A DNA stretch of 64,000 bases from Anaerovorax odorimutans (GCA_016841185.1 JAENZQ010000005.1:1-64000); one strand, 5' to 3'; counted from the stretch's first letter, positions 16,184 through 25,848 are shown. The notes: generated by a model not told the origin, from the letters alone. Translations and numbers: made by a program.

Positions 16184-16480
16184 ATGTCATTAAAGGAATA
16201 TAAAAATGACTACGTTGAAAATGGAATAACATTTCAAAAGAAAAAACAGGGAATTAAATTGACTTATGATGGGCTGCTTGCAAAATCAGGTGCTGATGCC
16301 GTATATGCATCTTATGGTTATGGAGACAAATGGTTAAGCAGGGCGGTCCATGAGATGAATAGAACCGGTCATGGCTTTGAAATAACCATCCCTACAAATG
16401 AAAATGTAACACATGTCGCATTTAAGGACAGTGCCGATAATTGGGATAACAATAACGGTAAAAATTATTCCTTCAGCTAA
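16184..16480 (+). CDS. CBM25-like starch/glycogen-binding protein (second copy)
   Basis: 98 residues, a paralogue of the protein at 15396-15686, with the same order of motifs: GADAVYASYGYGDKWLSRAVHEM and VAFKDSADNWDNNNGKNY. The single-module, signal-less design is unusual, since CBM25 modules are normally attached to secreted amylases. AAAGGAGGTC lies 7 bases before the ATG. It follows the repeat-protein gene closely and ends at a strong terminator, so both are probably co-transcribed from block copy 2. Confidence 0.82.
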   Translation: MSLKEYKNDYVENGITFQKKKQGIKLTYDGLLAKSGADAVYASYGYGDKWLSRAVHEMNRTGHGFEITIPTNENVTHVAFKDSADNWDNNNGKNYSFS

Positions 16481-16510
16481 TATTGAATTATTATAATACT
16501 GCAAGCCTGA

Positions 16511-16549
16511 AACACCTTAAGTCTGATATTGTAAGACTAAGGTGTTTTT
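16511..16549 (+). terminator. Strong rho-independent terminator
   Basis: AACACCTTAAGTCT pairs with AGACTAAGGTGTT with one bulge, followed by T5. Confidence 0.85.
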
Positions 16550-16633
16550 AAGTAAGGATTGAATCAAAAATAGGTTAACATGAAGACGAAATTGTTATAT
16601 TATAGATGTGCATATAATATGGAGGAAAATATT

Positions 16634-17755
16634 ATGATCCAGATGCTAAAAATTCTTATATCCCTCGAAATACTTTTAGTCAATCTGCTGACGACTCATT
16701 TTTGTCTAAAAAATAAATATTCTAATATAAGAACCATCATAACATTATTTTTCAGTACCATTTTGATTTATTCCGGATGGTTTTTATTTGAATTACAGAA
16801 ATATCCAAGATCGATGTTTGTTATAGTAGGTTTTATCTATTTTTTTCCTATTAAATACTTGTATGACGAAAAAGCCAATCGTGTTCTGACCATTATGTTT
16901 TTCTCATGGACCCATACCATTCTGGTGAATGCTTTTGCTGTAGAAACAGCAAAATTGTTTGATTTCCAGAATCATTATGCCTTGATCTTGACTGTCCAGT
17001 CCTTAATTTATGGTTTTACTGTATATATGGTTGTAATGTTTATAAAGAATAAATTTATTTCTGTCTTGAAGAATATTCCCGAGAAAACAAATAAATTTAT
17101 TACTTCTCTTGGTGCAATTTTGTTTTTTATCGTTGCGATGATCCGATTTTATTTTTCTATAAATGCAATGCCGCATTGGACAATGATCATGATTGTTCTT
17201 ATATCTATGATTGTAACTATATGTTATCATTTGCTGTATATTATTGTCAGTAAATCTAAAAGCATTGATTCATTAAGACAGATTGCTTATTACGATGATT
17301 TAACAGGTGTCAATAATCGGTTGTCCCTTTTCCTTGATGCCGAGGAATTAATGAAGCAAAGAGAACCCTTTTATATCATATATATGGATCTGGATAACTT
17401 TAAAAATATCAATGATACATATGGACATAACATAGGGGATAAATATTTAAAATGTTTTACAAGGTCCACTATAGATGCAGTCCAAAATACAGGCAGCTTG
17501 TACAGAATGTCTGGGGATGAGTTTATTTGTATCTATTATGGAAATGATATCGATCTGTTGCTGACAACATTTGAGGAAAAAATCACGGAGGATTTTAACA
17601 TCAATACACCTTTTTTAGGTGTCAGCATCGGCTATGCAAAATTTCCTGACGACAGTGTATCCATAGATGAATTAATAAAAAAAGCAGATATGATTATGTA
17701 CCATGTAAAAAGAAAAAAAACCAGAACTTTCAATAACGGTCGGTTATTTCTTTAG
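16634..17755 (+). CDS. Membrane diguanylate cyclase (GGDEF domain)
   Basis: A 373-residue protein with six or so N-terminal membrane helices (~1-195) and a C-terminal GGDEF domain (~210-370) that makes c-di-GMP from two GTP. The domain begins YYDDLTGVNNR, contains DLDNFKNINDTYGH, and has the active loop RMSGDEF; Ser in the first position is tolerated in active enzymes. No EAL or HD-GYP domain is attached. The ATG at 16634 has GGAGGA 7 bases upstream and starts directly in the first membrane helix; an in-frame ATG at 16580 has no ribosome site. An HD-GYP gene and a c-di-GMP riboswitch lie 30 kb away. Confidence 0.9.
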   Translation: MIQMLKILISLEILLVNLLTTHFCLKNKYSNIRTIITLFFSTILIYSGWFLFELQKYPRSMFVIVGFIYFFPIKYLYDEKANRVLTIMFFSWTHTILVNAFAVETAKLFDFQNHYALILTVQSLIYGFTVYMVVMFIKNKFISVLKNIPEKTNKFITSLGAILFFIVAMIRFYFSINAMPHWTMIMIVLISMIVTICYHLLYIIVSKSKSIDSLRQIAYYDDLTGVNNRLSLFLDAEELMKQREPFYIIYMDLDNFKNINDTYGHNIGDKYLKCFTRSTIDAVQNTGSLYRMSGDEFICIYYGNDIDLLLTTFEEKITEDFNINTPFLGVSIGYAKFPDDSVSIDELIKKADMIMYHVKRKKTRTFNNGRLFL

Positions 17756-17837
17756 ATAGCAAGTGTTTTAATGAATGGGAGATTTAACTATGAGTATATT
17801 AAGTTTGTCTGAAAGGATAAAAGTCCCTTTTTTCTTT

Positions 17838-18638
17838 CTATGTAACGAATAAGATCATTCGTAATACTTCAAAGTAATCGTTTGTTTTGAATAATAGTTT
17901 GGTAGAAGAAACTTGTTGCATTCCAGGGAAAAAGGAAGCTTTAAAAGCCTTTGTATGATTTAAATATTCGATTTCTACTTTAAATTCATCAGGCAGCATG
18001 AGCTTATATCGTGACAGGTCGCCCTTTAAAGCTTCTTCGGTTTTTTTTGCTATAAGCTCAGCAGCCAAAGAATTATTGATATTGACCGTAGAATTTCCTA
18101 CACCTTCTTTTACTGCCAAAGTTCCTATATTACTATTAATGGTGCTTATTTCATCACATATACCTTTATCTCCGCTGACAAATACTACAGGTACATTGAC
18201 GGTAGCGGCAGCGTAAGCATGAAGTAAAAACTCGCTTGCATAAAGGTCATTGATTTTGATGCAACTCACATCATAAGGATTCATGGTGTGAGATAAAGGG
18301 CTGTTTTGGGAACCGCCGCAAGAATGATACCCGATAAAAACAATAGCGTCAAAAGATTCATCCAGCCCCTGAACCATTGAAAACGGATGACCGCTCCATC
18401 CTCTTATGAGTTTGACATTTTGGGGCAGCGTACCGGGATCTATATTTCTGGCACTGTCATGGGCATCTTTGATCCAGATTTCTTTTGCACCTGCATTGAA
18501 GGTACCGATGCATGCGGCTTTAACTTCATTTTGCATCTGCTTTACAAACATATGATAATCCGTATGGTCTTTTTCTGTTTCGCTCCAGCTGGTTACACCG
18601 GTTATACCTTCCAAATCAGCACTGATATATACTTTCAT
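17838..18638 (-). CDS. M55-family D-aminopeptidase (DppA-like)
   Basis: A 266-residue zinc aminopeptidase of the DppA family, which removes D-amino acids from peptides such as D-Ala-D-Ala. The zinc ligands expected from B. subtilis DppA are in place: Asp8 and Glu10 (SADLEG), His60 (DAH), His105 (GYHS) and Glu136 (ASEF). The ATG at 18638 has a GGAGA ribosome site; the longer in-frame start at 18659 does not. It stands alone and may salvage murein peptides or act during sporulation, as DppA does. Confidence 0.9.
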   Translation of the reverse strand: MKVYISADLEGITGVTSWSETEKDHTDYHMFVKQMQNEVKAACIGTFNAGAKEIWIKDAHDSARNIDPGTLPQNVKLIRGWSGHPFSMVQGLDESFDAIVFIGYHSCGGSQNSPLSHTMNPYDVSCIKINDLYASEFLLHAYAAATVNVPVVFVSGDKGICDEISTINSNIGTLAVKEGVGNSTVNINNSLAAELIAKKTEEALKGDLSRYKLMLPDEFKVEIEYLNHTKAFKASFFPGMQQVSSTKLLFKTNDYFEVLRMILFVT

Positions 18639-18818
18639 GATATATCTCCATTCCCTCAATGATTTCTTATTTTTATTTTATATTTTTTGAGTAAAATAAT
18701 CAATTACAACGTTTCATGGATAATATAACAAATAAACTCCTTAATTTATATTACTTCCTTTTGACCCTTTAAGATTGATGGTATAATAATGTCATATTGA
18801 GTCGAAAGGTGAAAGTTT

Positions 18819-21299
18819 ATGCTAAAACAGCAGTGTGTTTTAAAAAGAAATCTTTTATTTGAGGAATTCAATAAAATATTTGATTACCCTCTGACGTTGG
18901 CAGTAGCGGCCATGGGTTATGGCAAAACCACAGCGGCAAGAGACTTTCTTGATGAGACAGGTGTAAAATATGTATGGCTGTCTATTGAAAGCGATGAAAC
19001 ATCTCCGCAGTATATATGGGATTCTCTCACAAGGCAATTGTCTAAAGCTATTCCGGAGCTTGGCAGTCAGCTTTGTACGCTGGGTTTTCCGGTGGATATG
19101 CCGCAAAGGGATAAAGTTTTAAAAATAATAGAAGATCAAACTTATTTGACTACTACAGTATTGGTTATTGATGATTACCATTTTTCCTATTCTTCTGAAT
19201 TTGACAGGTTGATTGAAAGGATTGTACGCACCAATATAGACGGGTTACATATTCTTTTGCTTTCCAGAACAGTTCCGGAAATGAATATAGAGGAGCTAAA
19301 GCTAAAAGGATATTGTCACGTAATAAAGAGCATTTTATTCGAAGTCAATAAGAATGAGATAAAGGAATTTTTTAAACTATATGGTTATGATATCTCGGAA
19401 GAAGTTGCAGGGAAGATTTATGTGATGTCTGAGGGTTGGGTAGCGGCTGTATACCTGATCATGCAAAGGTATGCTGAGATAGGTAGGCTGGAAATGGTGA
19501 GCAGTATTGAAAGACTGATTGAAACGGCAGTAATGTCACGGTACACAGAAAGAGAAATACATATATTGAAATTATTATCCGTACTGGATCACTTCACGCC
19601 ACAGCAGGCAGTATATATTACCAATGATACGAATACAGAAAAAATGATACAAAAATTAAGCTATGGAAATTCTTTTATACGCTATGACGCCTTTGAAGGG
19701 GTATATAGAATTCATAATATTTTCAGTAATTATTTGAAAAAACTTATTGAAGACCAGCTATTTAATTTGGAACTTGAAGTAATATACAAGCGTGCCGGAC
19801 AATGGTACATAAATCATGAAAATATTATACCGGGGCTGAAATATTTTTTAAAAGCAAAGGAATACGACCTTATTATGGAGCAATTCGAAAAGAACAGCAT
19901 TAACGTGGTCTTGGACAGAAGCCCGGGCTACATATTAGAGCTCTTCAATAGTATTCCAATAGAGGCGAAATATCGCCATCCCATTGGTTTTCTTGCTTTT
20001 ATCGGTTTTTATGTTACAAATGTGGATAAGGAAAACGGTGCGGTCCTTTTAAAACAAATCCAACAGTATTATGAGAATCATAATAATATCTCCACCGGTT
20101 TGAAGGAACGTATTTCTGGTGAAATTGAATTGATACGTGCTTATATAGGTTTTAATGATGCTGCTTTAATGCGTGAAAGACTGATTAAAGCACATGGAAC
20201 ACTTAAAGGATCTTCTTTTATTGCCAATAAGGATAAGATCATTACTTTCGGGTCTCCCCATTCATTGTATCTTTATTACCGTGAGAAAGGTCAATTGCTT
20301 TGGGTAAGAGATTGTGTCGAGGAAATGTTTTTTTACTATATGGAAATGGCTGATGGCTGCGGTAAAGGCTTTGATTCTTTGCTGCATGCCGAATATCATC
20401 TTGAAACGGGAAATCTCAAGGAGGCTGAGCTCCATGCATATAAAGCGATCTATAAGGCAAAAAGTTTAGAACAGGTTTCTGTAATGATATGTGCACAGTT
20501 TGTCCTTGCAAGGGCCAGTGCTGCAAAAGGAAAGTTTGATGAAGCCGTAGAGATTATGGACGATCTGAGTGAAGAGGTGGATGCTTGCAATAGTCCTATT
20601 CTGAGCAGCGCTTATGATTTATGTGCAGGATATATCAGCGGAATATTGAAGAAGGAAACGGGTTTTGCCAAATGGCTCGGATCCGGTGATATGAAGCAAA
20701 GTGAAGTTTTATATCAAGGCATGGGATTTAACCACATCATATATGGTAAATATCTTTTGCTTAAAAAGCAGTATATAGAATTAGAGGTGCTTTGTGAGGA
20801 GATGAGAGGTATTTTTTCTGCATTTAACAACTTATTAGGCTATTTGCATACCTTTATATTGGATGCTGCAGCAAAATACGAACTTTATGGAATGGAAAAT
20901 GCAAAACCAGCGATGAAAGCAGCTCTGGATATTGGAAAATCAGATAATATTGTGATGCCTTTTTCAGAGTATAGTGTGTACATTTTAGATATATTGAAGC
21001 AATTTCAAAAAGATGAGGAACCTGAAGATTTTCTTAACAGACTTGTGGATTGCACATCTCAATATGGAATCAACCTAAAGAATTTCAAAGGTGAAGAATC
21101 GGCTAATCCGGTGTTGACAAACCGGGAAAAGGAGATACTTAAACTGGTTGTAGAAGGTGAAACAAATCGAGAAATTTCCGAAAAACTTTTTGTTGCTGAA
21201 ATCACTGTTAGAAAGAATCTTACATCTATTTATCGAAAATTAAATGTAAATGGAAGGGCGTTGGCTGTAAAAAAAGCGATAGAAATGAAAATAATCTAA
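18819..21299 (+). CDS. MalT-like (LAL) ATP-binding LuxR-family regulator
   Basis: An 826-residue regulator with an N-terminal STAND-type ATPase (Walker A AMGYGKTT at 31-38; Walker B VLVIDDYH near 108), a long helical repeat middle, and a C-terminal LuxR HTH (LTNREKEILKLVVEGETNREISEKL) over the last 65 residues. Such proteins sense a small ligand and oligomerise with ATP to activate transcription. The target is unknown; the DUF2442 gene and large SLH protein downstream are candidates by position only. A TTGACC and TATAAT pair (18761-18787, 15-base spacer) may be its promoter. Confidence 0.9.
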   Translation: MLKQQCVLKRNLLFEEFNKIFDYPLTLAVAAMGYGKTTAARDFLDETGVKYVWLSIESDETSPQYIWDSLTRQLSKAIPELGSQLCTLGFPVDMPQRDKVLKIIEDQTYLTTTVLVIDDYHFSYSSEFDRLIERIVRTNIDGLHILLLSRTVPEMNIEELKLKGYCHVIKSILFEVNKNEIKEFFKLYGYDISEEVAGKIYVMSEGWVAAVYLIMQRYAEIGRLEMVSSIERLIETAVMSRYTEREIHILKLLSVLDHFTPQQAVYITNDTNTEKMIQKLSYGNSFIRYDAFEGVYRIHNIFSNYLKKLIEDQLFNLELEVIYKRAGQWYINHENIIPGLKYFLKAKEYDLIMEQFEKNSINVVLDRSPGYILELFNSIPIEAKYRHPIGFLAFIGFYVTNVDKENGAVLLKQIQQYYENHNNISTGLKERISGEIELIRAYIGFNDAALMRERLIKAHGTLKGSSFIANKDKIITFGSPHSLYLYYREKGQLLWVRDCVEEMFFYYMEMADGCGKGFDSLLHAEYHLETGNLKEAELHAYKAIYKAKSLEQVSVMICAQFVLARASAAKGKFDEAVEIMDDLSEEVDACNSPILSSAYDLCAGYISGILKKETGFAKWLGSGDMKQSEVLYQGMGFNHIIYGKYLLLKKQYIELEVLCEEMRGIFSAFNNLLGYLHTFILDAAAKYELYGMENAKPAMKAALDIGKSDNIVMPFSEYSVYILDILKQFQKDEEPEDFLNRLVDCTSQYGINLKNFKGEESANPVLTNREKEILKLVVEGETNREISEKLFVAEITVRKNLTSIYRKLNVNGRALAVKKAIEMKII

Positions 21300-21345
21300 G
21301 ATTCGTCAGAAAAGTATCTCATACGATAATATATTTTTTTAAAGG

Positions 21346-21377
21346 ACTCTGCTATTGTTTTATAGAGGAGTTTTTTT
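21346..21377 (+). terminator. Rho-independent terminator after the LAL gene
   Basis: ACTCTGCTAT pairs with ATAGAGGAGT with one mismatch and one wobble pair, followed by T7. Confidence 0.7.
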
Positions 21378-21406
21378 ATTTATTTAGAATGGAAGGGGGA
21401 ATAGAC

Positions 21407-21646
21407 TTGCCTAAAATAAAAGAGGTTACAGCCAATGATGATTATACATTGGCAATAACACTGGATAATCGCCATCAAATTATTTATGATATGAAGCCCA
21501 GACTGCAGGCAGTCAGGTTCAGCGAACTTTCCGATATTAACAAATTCAAAACCATCCGTATTGAAAATAGCAATACGATTATATGGGATGAAATGCGACA
21601 GATAACCCTTGATGAGATTATTGGAATGATTGAAAGAAAATATTAA
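21407..21646 (+). CDS. DUF2442 family protein
   Basis: 79 residues of the DUF2442 type: YTLAITLDNRHQIIYDMKP, FSELSDINKFKTIRIENSNTIIWDE. These small beta-rich proteins are common, often near toxin-antitoxin or regulatory genes, and have no proven function; no DUF4160 partner is present here. The TTG at 21407 is preferred because GGAAGGGGGA lies 6 bases upstream; the in-frame ATG at 21389 lies upstream of that site. Confidence 0.78.
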   Translation: MPKIKEVTANDDYTLAITLDNRHQIIYDMKPRLQAVRFSELSDINKFKTIRIENSNTIIWDEMRQITLDEIIGMIERKY

Positions 21647-21697
21647 AGGAGGTTTATAGATGTATTTAATATCAAATACATCTTATAGGAGAAAAAT

Positions 21698-24600
21698 ATG
21701 AAAAAGAAACTATTTCGTATATTATTAGTAGTGTTAATAGTTATGGGAATGATTCCGACTTCCACATTCACAACCTATACGGCAAATGCGGAAAGTAGCT
21801 CTGTATTTTTGGATATGCCGGAAGATTGGTCAACAACAGCACTTGAGAATGCAGTGAAAAATGGCTTATTATCAGGTTATGACGGTAAAATCCTGCCGAA
21901 GGATAATCTGACAAGAGCCCAAATGGCTGCTATTATGAATCGAGCTTTTGGCTCAAAGGAAGTAGCACCTTTGGAAAGCTATACGGATGTAGCTGAATCA
22001 GCCTGGTACTATTCTGATATGGCAAAGGCAGTACAAATGAAAACCTTTGTCGGAAGTGATGACAAATTAAATCCCGATGATTATATTACCAGAGAGGAAG
22101 CTTTTACAGTCCTTGCACGGGCATTTAAATTATCTAAAGCCGATGAGAGCGTGCCGGACCGGTTTTCAGATAAGGCTTTAGTAAGTGACTGGGCAAAATA
22201 TAATGTTGCCTCTTTAGTAAATTCAGGATATATAGAAGGCTCTAACGGAAAACTGAATCCCAAGAAGAACATAACAAGAGCAGAGTTTGCTCAGCTCATG
22301 GACAACATGATAAAAAACTATATAAAAGAATCAGGTACATATACAGAAGATCTTGACGGCAATGTAATGATAAATGTGCCGGATGTGACTTTAAAGGATA
22401 TGAAAATAACGGGAGATCTGATCATCGGTGACGGTGTGGGAGATGGAGATGTCACCCTTGACAGCATCGTTGTTACAGGAAGAACAGTCATTCGCGGCGG
22501 CGGTGAACATTCCATCAGGATAATTGGGGATTCATCCATACAGAACATTACCATTGCACGTGTTGACGGCAAAGTCCGGGTCTATACCGAAGATGGACTC
22601 GAAATCGGTGAGACCATTGTGGATGGCAGTGATGATGTCATCATAGAAGGGGATATGGGAACTGTAACGGTTGTCGCATCTAATGTTACGGTTACGGCGA
22701 CTGGTGCTGATATCGAAGCAGGCGTTGTAGAAGGGAATAATTCCAAAATCATTGTTTCCCAGAATTCAGCAATAAAGAAGGCAGAAATCAATGGAGAAGA
22801 TTCCAGAATTATAGTAGAAGAAGGCTCGGAAATTGAAGCAGTTACCGTTAACGGCAGAGGAGCAGATATCAGCGGAGAGGGTAGGATTGATAAGGTTGAA
22901 GCAAAGGCGGATGATATTACCGTATCAACGCCGGGAACAAAAGTGACCGCAAAGAATGGAACAAAAGGTATTAAAGCCGGCAATATTTCAGTAGGTGAGG
23001 GAAACACCGAAACTGTTCCGGGCAACGAAGAAAACAGCGGAAGCAGCCGCAGAAGAAGTAGCGGTCAACCGACAACATCGTCATTAGCTACATATACGGC
23101 AATAACTTTCACCCAAACGGGAGATGCTGCAAATGATAATGTTCAATATCAGGATGCGGCAGCAGTCATGTCAGCTTTACCGGCTGAAATAAACGTGACA
23201 TTAGAAGATACATCTAATATAAATGTACCGGTAACATGGACAGATACAGATACATACAATGCCTCCATAGCAGGTGATTATACCTTTACCGCTGCATGGG
23301 GGCAAATGCCGGCGGGAGCAGATAATAACAGCAATTTGTCAGCGCCGACTGTAGAGGTGACAGTGGCAGCAGGTTTGGCGCCGACACCTGCGGAATACTT
23401 TATGTTCGATCCGAATACAGGCACTATTACCGGTTATGATCCGGCAGGCGGCACAGATGTTGTTATTCCGGAAAAGATAAATGGCGTTACGGTAGAGCAT
23501 ATTGGGGATAGAGCATTTAGCAGCATTGGATACAATAGCATCAGCATCCAAGGGAGGCCTTCGGGAGGACAGTTAACATCAGTGGTCATTCCTGACACGG
23601 TGGTTAGTATTGGATATAGAGCTTTTTCTTCCCACCAGCTATCTTCAATAACGATTCCTGATAGCGTCATAACTATTGGAGAAAGAGCCTTTTCGAATAA
23701 TCCGTTGACTGAAGTATATATTTCCAAAAGCGTGACCGGTATTGGCAGCAGCGCATTTTATAGATGTATGGAACTAGTTGGATTTAATGTAGCTGATGAA
23801 AATAACAGCTATTCAAGTGCGGACGGAGTATTGTTCAATAAAGATCAGACAATCCTTATACAGTATCCATGTAAGAAGAGCGGAAGTTATTCAATACCTC
23901 AAAGCGTTACGGCTATTGGTGAAGCTGCATTCTCTTATTGTACGGAGCTGACAGGTATAACTCTTCCGGATGGTTTGACCAGTATAGGGGATGAAGCATT
24001 CTATCAATGCGAAGGACTTGCCGGTATAACCCTTCCGGATAGTTTGACCTTTATCGGCTACGCAGCCTTTTACGATTGCACAAGGCTTACAGGCAGTATC
24101 GTTATTCCTGATGGTGTAACGAGCATTGAATCTTCTGCTTTTTCCAACTGTACGGAGTTGGAGAGCTTGACCATAGGAGATGGCGTTAATAGTATTAGAA
24201 GTTTTGCACTTTATAATTGCTCGAAACTGACGAATGTAACTATTGGGAGCAGTGTGGCCAATATTGGAATGGATGCGTTCTCAGAGTGTGCGAAACTGGA
24301 GGCATTTGTCGTAAACCCTGACAACAATGACTTTTCCAGTCTGGATGGGGTATTGTTCAACAAAAATGGCACGATCCTTTTACAATATCCTTGTGGCAAA
24401 GCGGGAGACTATGTGATTCCTGATGGGGCAATCACCATCGGTAATGCTGCCTTTTTCCAATGCGTTGAGTTAACAGGGGTTTCATTTCCTGACAGTATGA
24501 ATAATATCGAGCAATCTGCATTTCAGGATTGTGCCGGACTTACGGAAGTGATTATACCCAGCAATATAGCCGGCATTGACAGCTATGCTTTTTCCGGTAC

Positions 24601-25123
24601 AAATCTTGTCCGTATCACAATAGAACGTAACGACACAAGTATTGGTAATTCCGCATTTACGGGTTATGATCATTTCAGGACGGCTTATGTAGCCGGAGGA
24701 GCAGGAACATATACCAGAAGCGGTAGTATCTGGGGCAAAATAGTCGGACATATCTATCAGATTGCCACTGAGGCGGATGCCACGATTTCAGGGGGAGCCG
24801 ATATATGCTTCAGCAATAATGAATCATTAGAGGGCGTTTCGCATAGTGAAGGAAACGCAGTTGTGGCAATCGTTGACCCAGGTACTTACAGGGTAGATTA
24901 CAGTGTCCGGACCGACGGGGCTATCGGAGCAGAAATTGCATTAACGGTAAATGGTACAGTTGTTGATGGTACCGGTGTTCCGGTGACAGACGGCACAGGG
25001 AGTGCCGAACTGTACTTGAATAACGGGGATGCGATCACGTTACGAAATAATTCAGCATCGAGCTTTGATTTGGCTTTATCCCCTGAAACCGGTGCGGAGA
25101 TATTTTTTGTTAAAATTGATTAG
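21698..25123 (+). CDS. Large SLH-domain surface protein with BspA-type leucine-rich repeats
   Basis: An 1141-residue secreted protein: signal peptide (1-~32), three SLH modules (~35-95, 96-157, 158-215, with LTRAQMAAIMNRA, ITREEAFTVLARA and ITRAEFAQLMDN) that anchor to cell-wall polymer, and a repetitive beta-helix-like segment (~230-425) of VTLDSIVVTGRT style. A Ser/Arg-rich linker (SSRRRSSG) and an Ig-like segment (~460-570) follow. Then come at least a dozen LRR_5/BspA repeats (~590-1020, consensus SVTxIGxxAFxxCxxLTxItIP) and a C-terminal beta domain. Two repeats carry a YSSADGVLFNKDQT-type insert (~705 and ~885). The likely role is adhesion or host/matrix binding. Confidence 0.9.
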   Translation: MKKKLFRILLVVLIVMGMIPTSTFTTYTANAESSSVFLDMPEDWSTTALENAVKNGLLSGYDGKILPKDNLTRAQMAAIMNRAFGSKEVAPLESYTDVAESAWYYSDMAKAVQMKTFVGSDDKLNPDDYITREEAFTVLARAFKLSKADESVPDRFSDKALVSDWAKYNVASLVNSGYIEGSNGKLNPKKNITRAEFAQLMDNMIKNYIKESGTYTEDLDGNVMINVPDVTLKDMKITGDLIIGDGVGDGDVTLDSIVVTGRTVIRGGGEHSIRIIGDSSIQNITIARVDGKVRVYTEDGLEIGETIVDGSDDVIIEGDMGTVTVVASNVTVTATGADIEAGVVEGNNSKIIVSQNSAIKKAEINGEDSRIIVEEGSEIEAVTVNGRGADISGEGRIDKVEAKADDITVSTPGTKVTAKNGTKGIKAGNISVGEGNTETVPGNEENSGSSRRRSSGQPTTSSLATYTAITFTQTGDAANDNVQYQDAAAVMSALPAEINVTLEDTSNINVPVTWTDTDTYNASIAGDYTFTAAWGQMPAGADNNSNLSAPTVEVTVAAGLAPTPAEYFMFDPNTGTITGYDPAGGTDVVIPEKINGVTVEHIGDRAFSSIGYNSISIQGRPSGGQLTSVVIPDTVVSIGYRAFSSHQLSSITIPDSVITIGERAFSNNPLTEVYISKSVTGIGSSAFYRCMELVGFNVADENNSYSSADGVLFNKDQTILIQYPCKKSGSYSIPQSVTAIGEAAFSYCTELTGITLPDGLTSIGDEAFYQCEGLAGITLPDSLTFIGYAAFYDCTRLTGSIVIPDGVTSIESSAFSNCTELESLTIGDGVNSIRSFALYNCSKLTNVTIGSSVANIGMDAFSECAKLEAFVVNPDNNDFSSLDGVLFNKNGTILLQYPCGKAGDYVIPDGAITIGNAAFFQCVELTGVSFPDSMNNIEQSAFQDCAGLTEVIIPSNIAGIDSYAFSGTNLVRITIERNDTSIGNSAFTGYDHFRTAYVAGGAGTYTRSGSIWGKIVGHIYQIATEADATISGGADICFSNNESLEGVSHSEGNAVVAIVDPGTYRVDYSVRTDGAIGAEIALTVNGTVVDGTGVPVTDGTGSAELYLNNGDAITLRNNSASSFDLALSPETGAEIFFVKID

Positions 25124-25148
25124 GAGATTCAGGTAACAGTTTTCAGCA

Positions 25149-25174
25149 AGTGCCGGCATAGCTTTGCCGGCACT
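25149..25174 (+). terminator. GC-rich hairpin, probable terminator
   Basis: AGTGCCGGCA pairs perfectly with TGCCGGCACT, followed by ATTTTGG; the short T run makes it a moderate terminator. Confidence 0.65.
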
Positions 25175-25259
25175 ATTTTGGTGCGCCCAGGCCGGGGGAT
25201 CAGATGCTTGTGCTATGAAATAAAATGAATGAGTTACAGCCGGATATTAAGAAAAACCA

Positions 25260-25314
25260 TTGACAAACAGAAATATTGTTCTTATAATGTTAGGTGAAAC
25301 TAACATTATAAGAA
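25260..25314 (+). promoter_or_regulatory. Consensus promoter overlapped by a 15-bp inverted repeat operator
   Basis: TTGACA (25260-25265), 17 bases, TATAAT (25283-25288). Perfect arms TTCTTATAATGTTAG (25279-25293) and CTAACATTATAAGAA (25300-25314) are separated by GTGAAA and cover the -10. This should be a tightly repressed promoter for the DUF2325 and importer genes. Confidence 0.8.
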
Positions 25315-25355
25315 TGATTACTATTATCAACTAAAAGAGAGCAGGTGATTGAAAT

Positions 25356-25442
25356 TTGGAATTCTCTGATGAAGAAATATATTTTTTGCATTTAAAGTTA
25401 GAATATACTAACATTAAGAATGATATTCAAAACAAAAATTAA
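25356..25442 (+). CDS. Possible small ORF upstream of DUF2325 gene
   Basis: TTG start, 28 residues (begins MEFSDEEIYFLHLKLEY). GCAGGTGATT lies about 5-10 bases upstream. It contains the second operator copy within its coding bases. It may be a leader peptide or simply chance; no family is recognised. Confidence 0.3.
   Translation: MEFSDEEIYFLHLKLEYTNIKNDIQNKN
25394..25415. promoter_or_regulatory. Second operator copy
   Basis: AAAGTTAG-N6-CTAACATT repeats the core AATGTTAG-N6-CTAACATT of the promoter operator (25286-25307) with one difference. The centres are 108 bp apart, compatible with looping or cooperative binding. Confidence 0.65.
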
Positions 25443-25470
25443 AACTGAAGCAGGAAAGGAAGGTGAGAAA

Positions 25471-25764
25471 GTGAGTATTGTATTAATTGGAGGGCATGAC
25501 AGGATGCATGATGAGTATAAGGGTCTTGGGCATAGATTCGGACACCAGATAAAAGTACATACGCAGATGCCTGCCAGGTTCAGCAAAAGTATAGGAGAAC
25601 CGGATGCCATTGTTTTGTTTACAAACACAGTGTCTCATAAAATGGTTAAAACTGCTGTCCAGGAGGCGAAAAAAAAGCGGATACCAATCGTGCGAAGCCA
25701 TACAAGCAGCAAAAGTTCGCTAAAAGATATTTTAGAAAAAATAGAAAAGTTAGCTGTTAAATAA
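25471..25764 (+). CDS. DUF2325 family protein
   Basis: 97 residues: VSIVLIGGHDRMHDEYKGLGHRFGH, then DAIVLFTNTVSHKMVKTAVQEAKKKRIPIVRSH. This is the DUF2325 fold, a small Rossmann-like domain of unproven function, often found near metal-transport or redox genes. The GTG start is chosen because GGAAGGTGAG precedes it; the frame upstream overlaps the operator region. It is the first full gene behind the double-operator promoter and lies 84 bases before the importer genes, so it is probably co-regulated with them. Confidence 0.8.
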   Translation: MSIVLIGGHDRMHDEYKGLGHRFGHQIKVHTQMPARFSKSIGEPDAIVLFTNTVSHKMVKTAVQEAKKKRIPIVRSHTSSKSSLKDILEKIEKLAVK

Positions 25765-25848
25765 AGAATAGGCAGCAGACGGTTTTATGTTTACCGAAAA
25801 TAATTAAAAGGCAAAATGATTATAAATATAAGTGAGGTGACGTGGAAA

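Noticed and set aside
17791-17850. 19-codon frame with GGGAGA upstream after the GGDEF gene
   Set aside because: Too short, overlaps the end of the convergent aminopeptidase gene and shows no other support.
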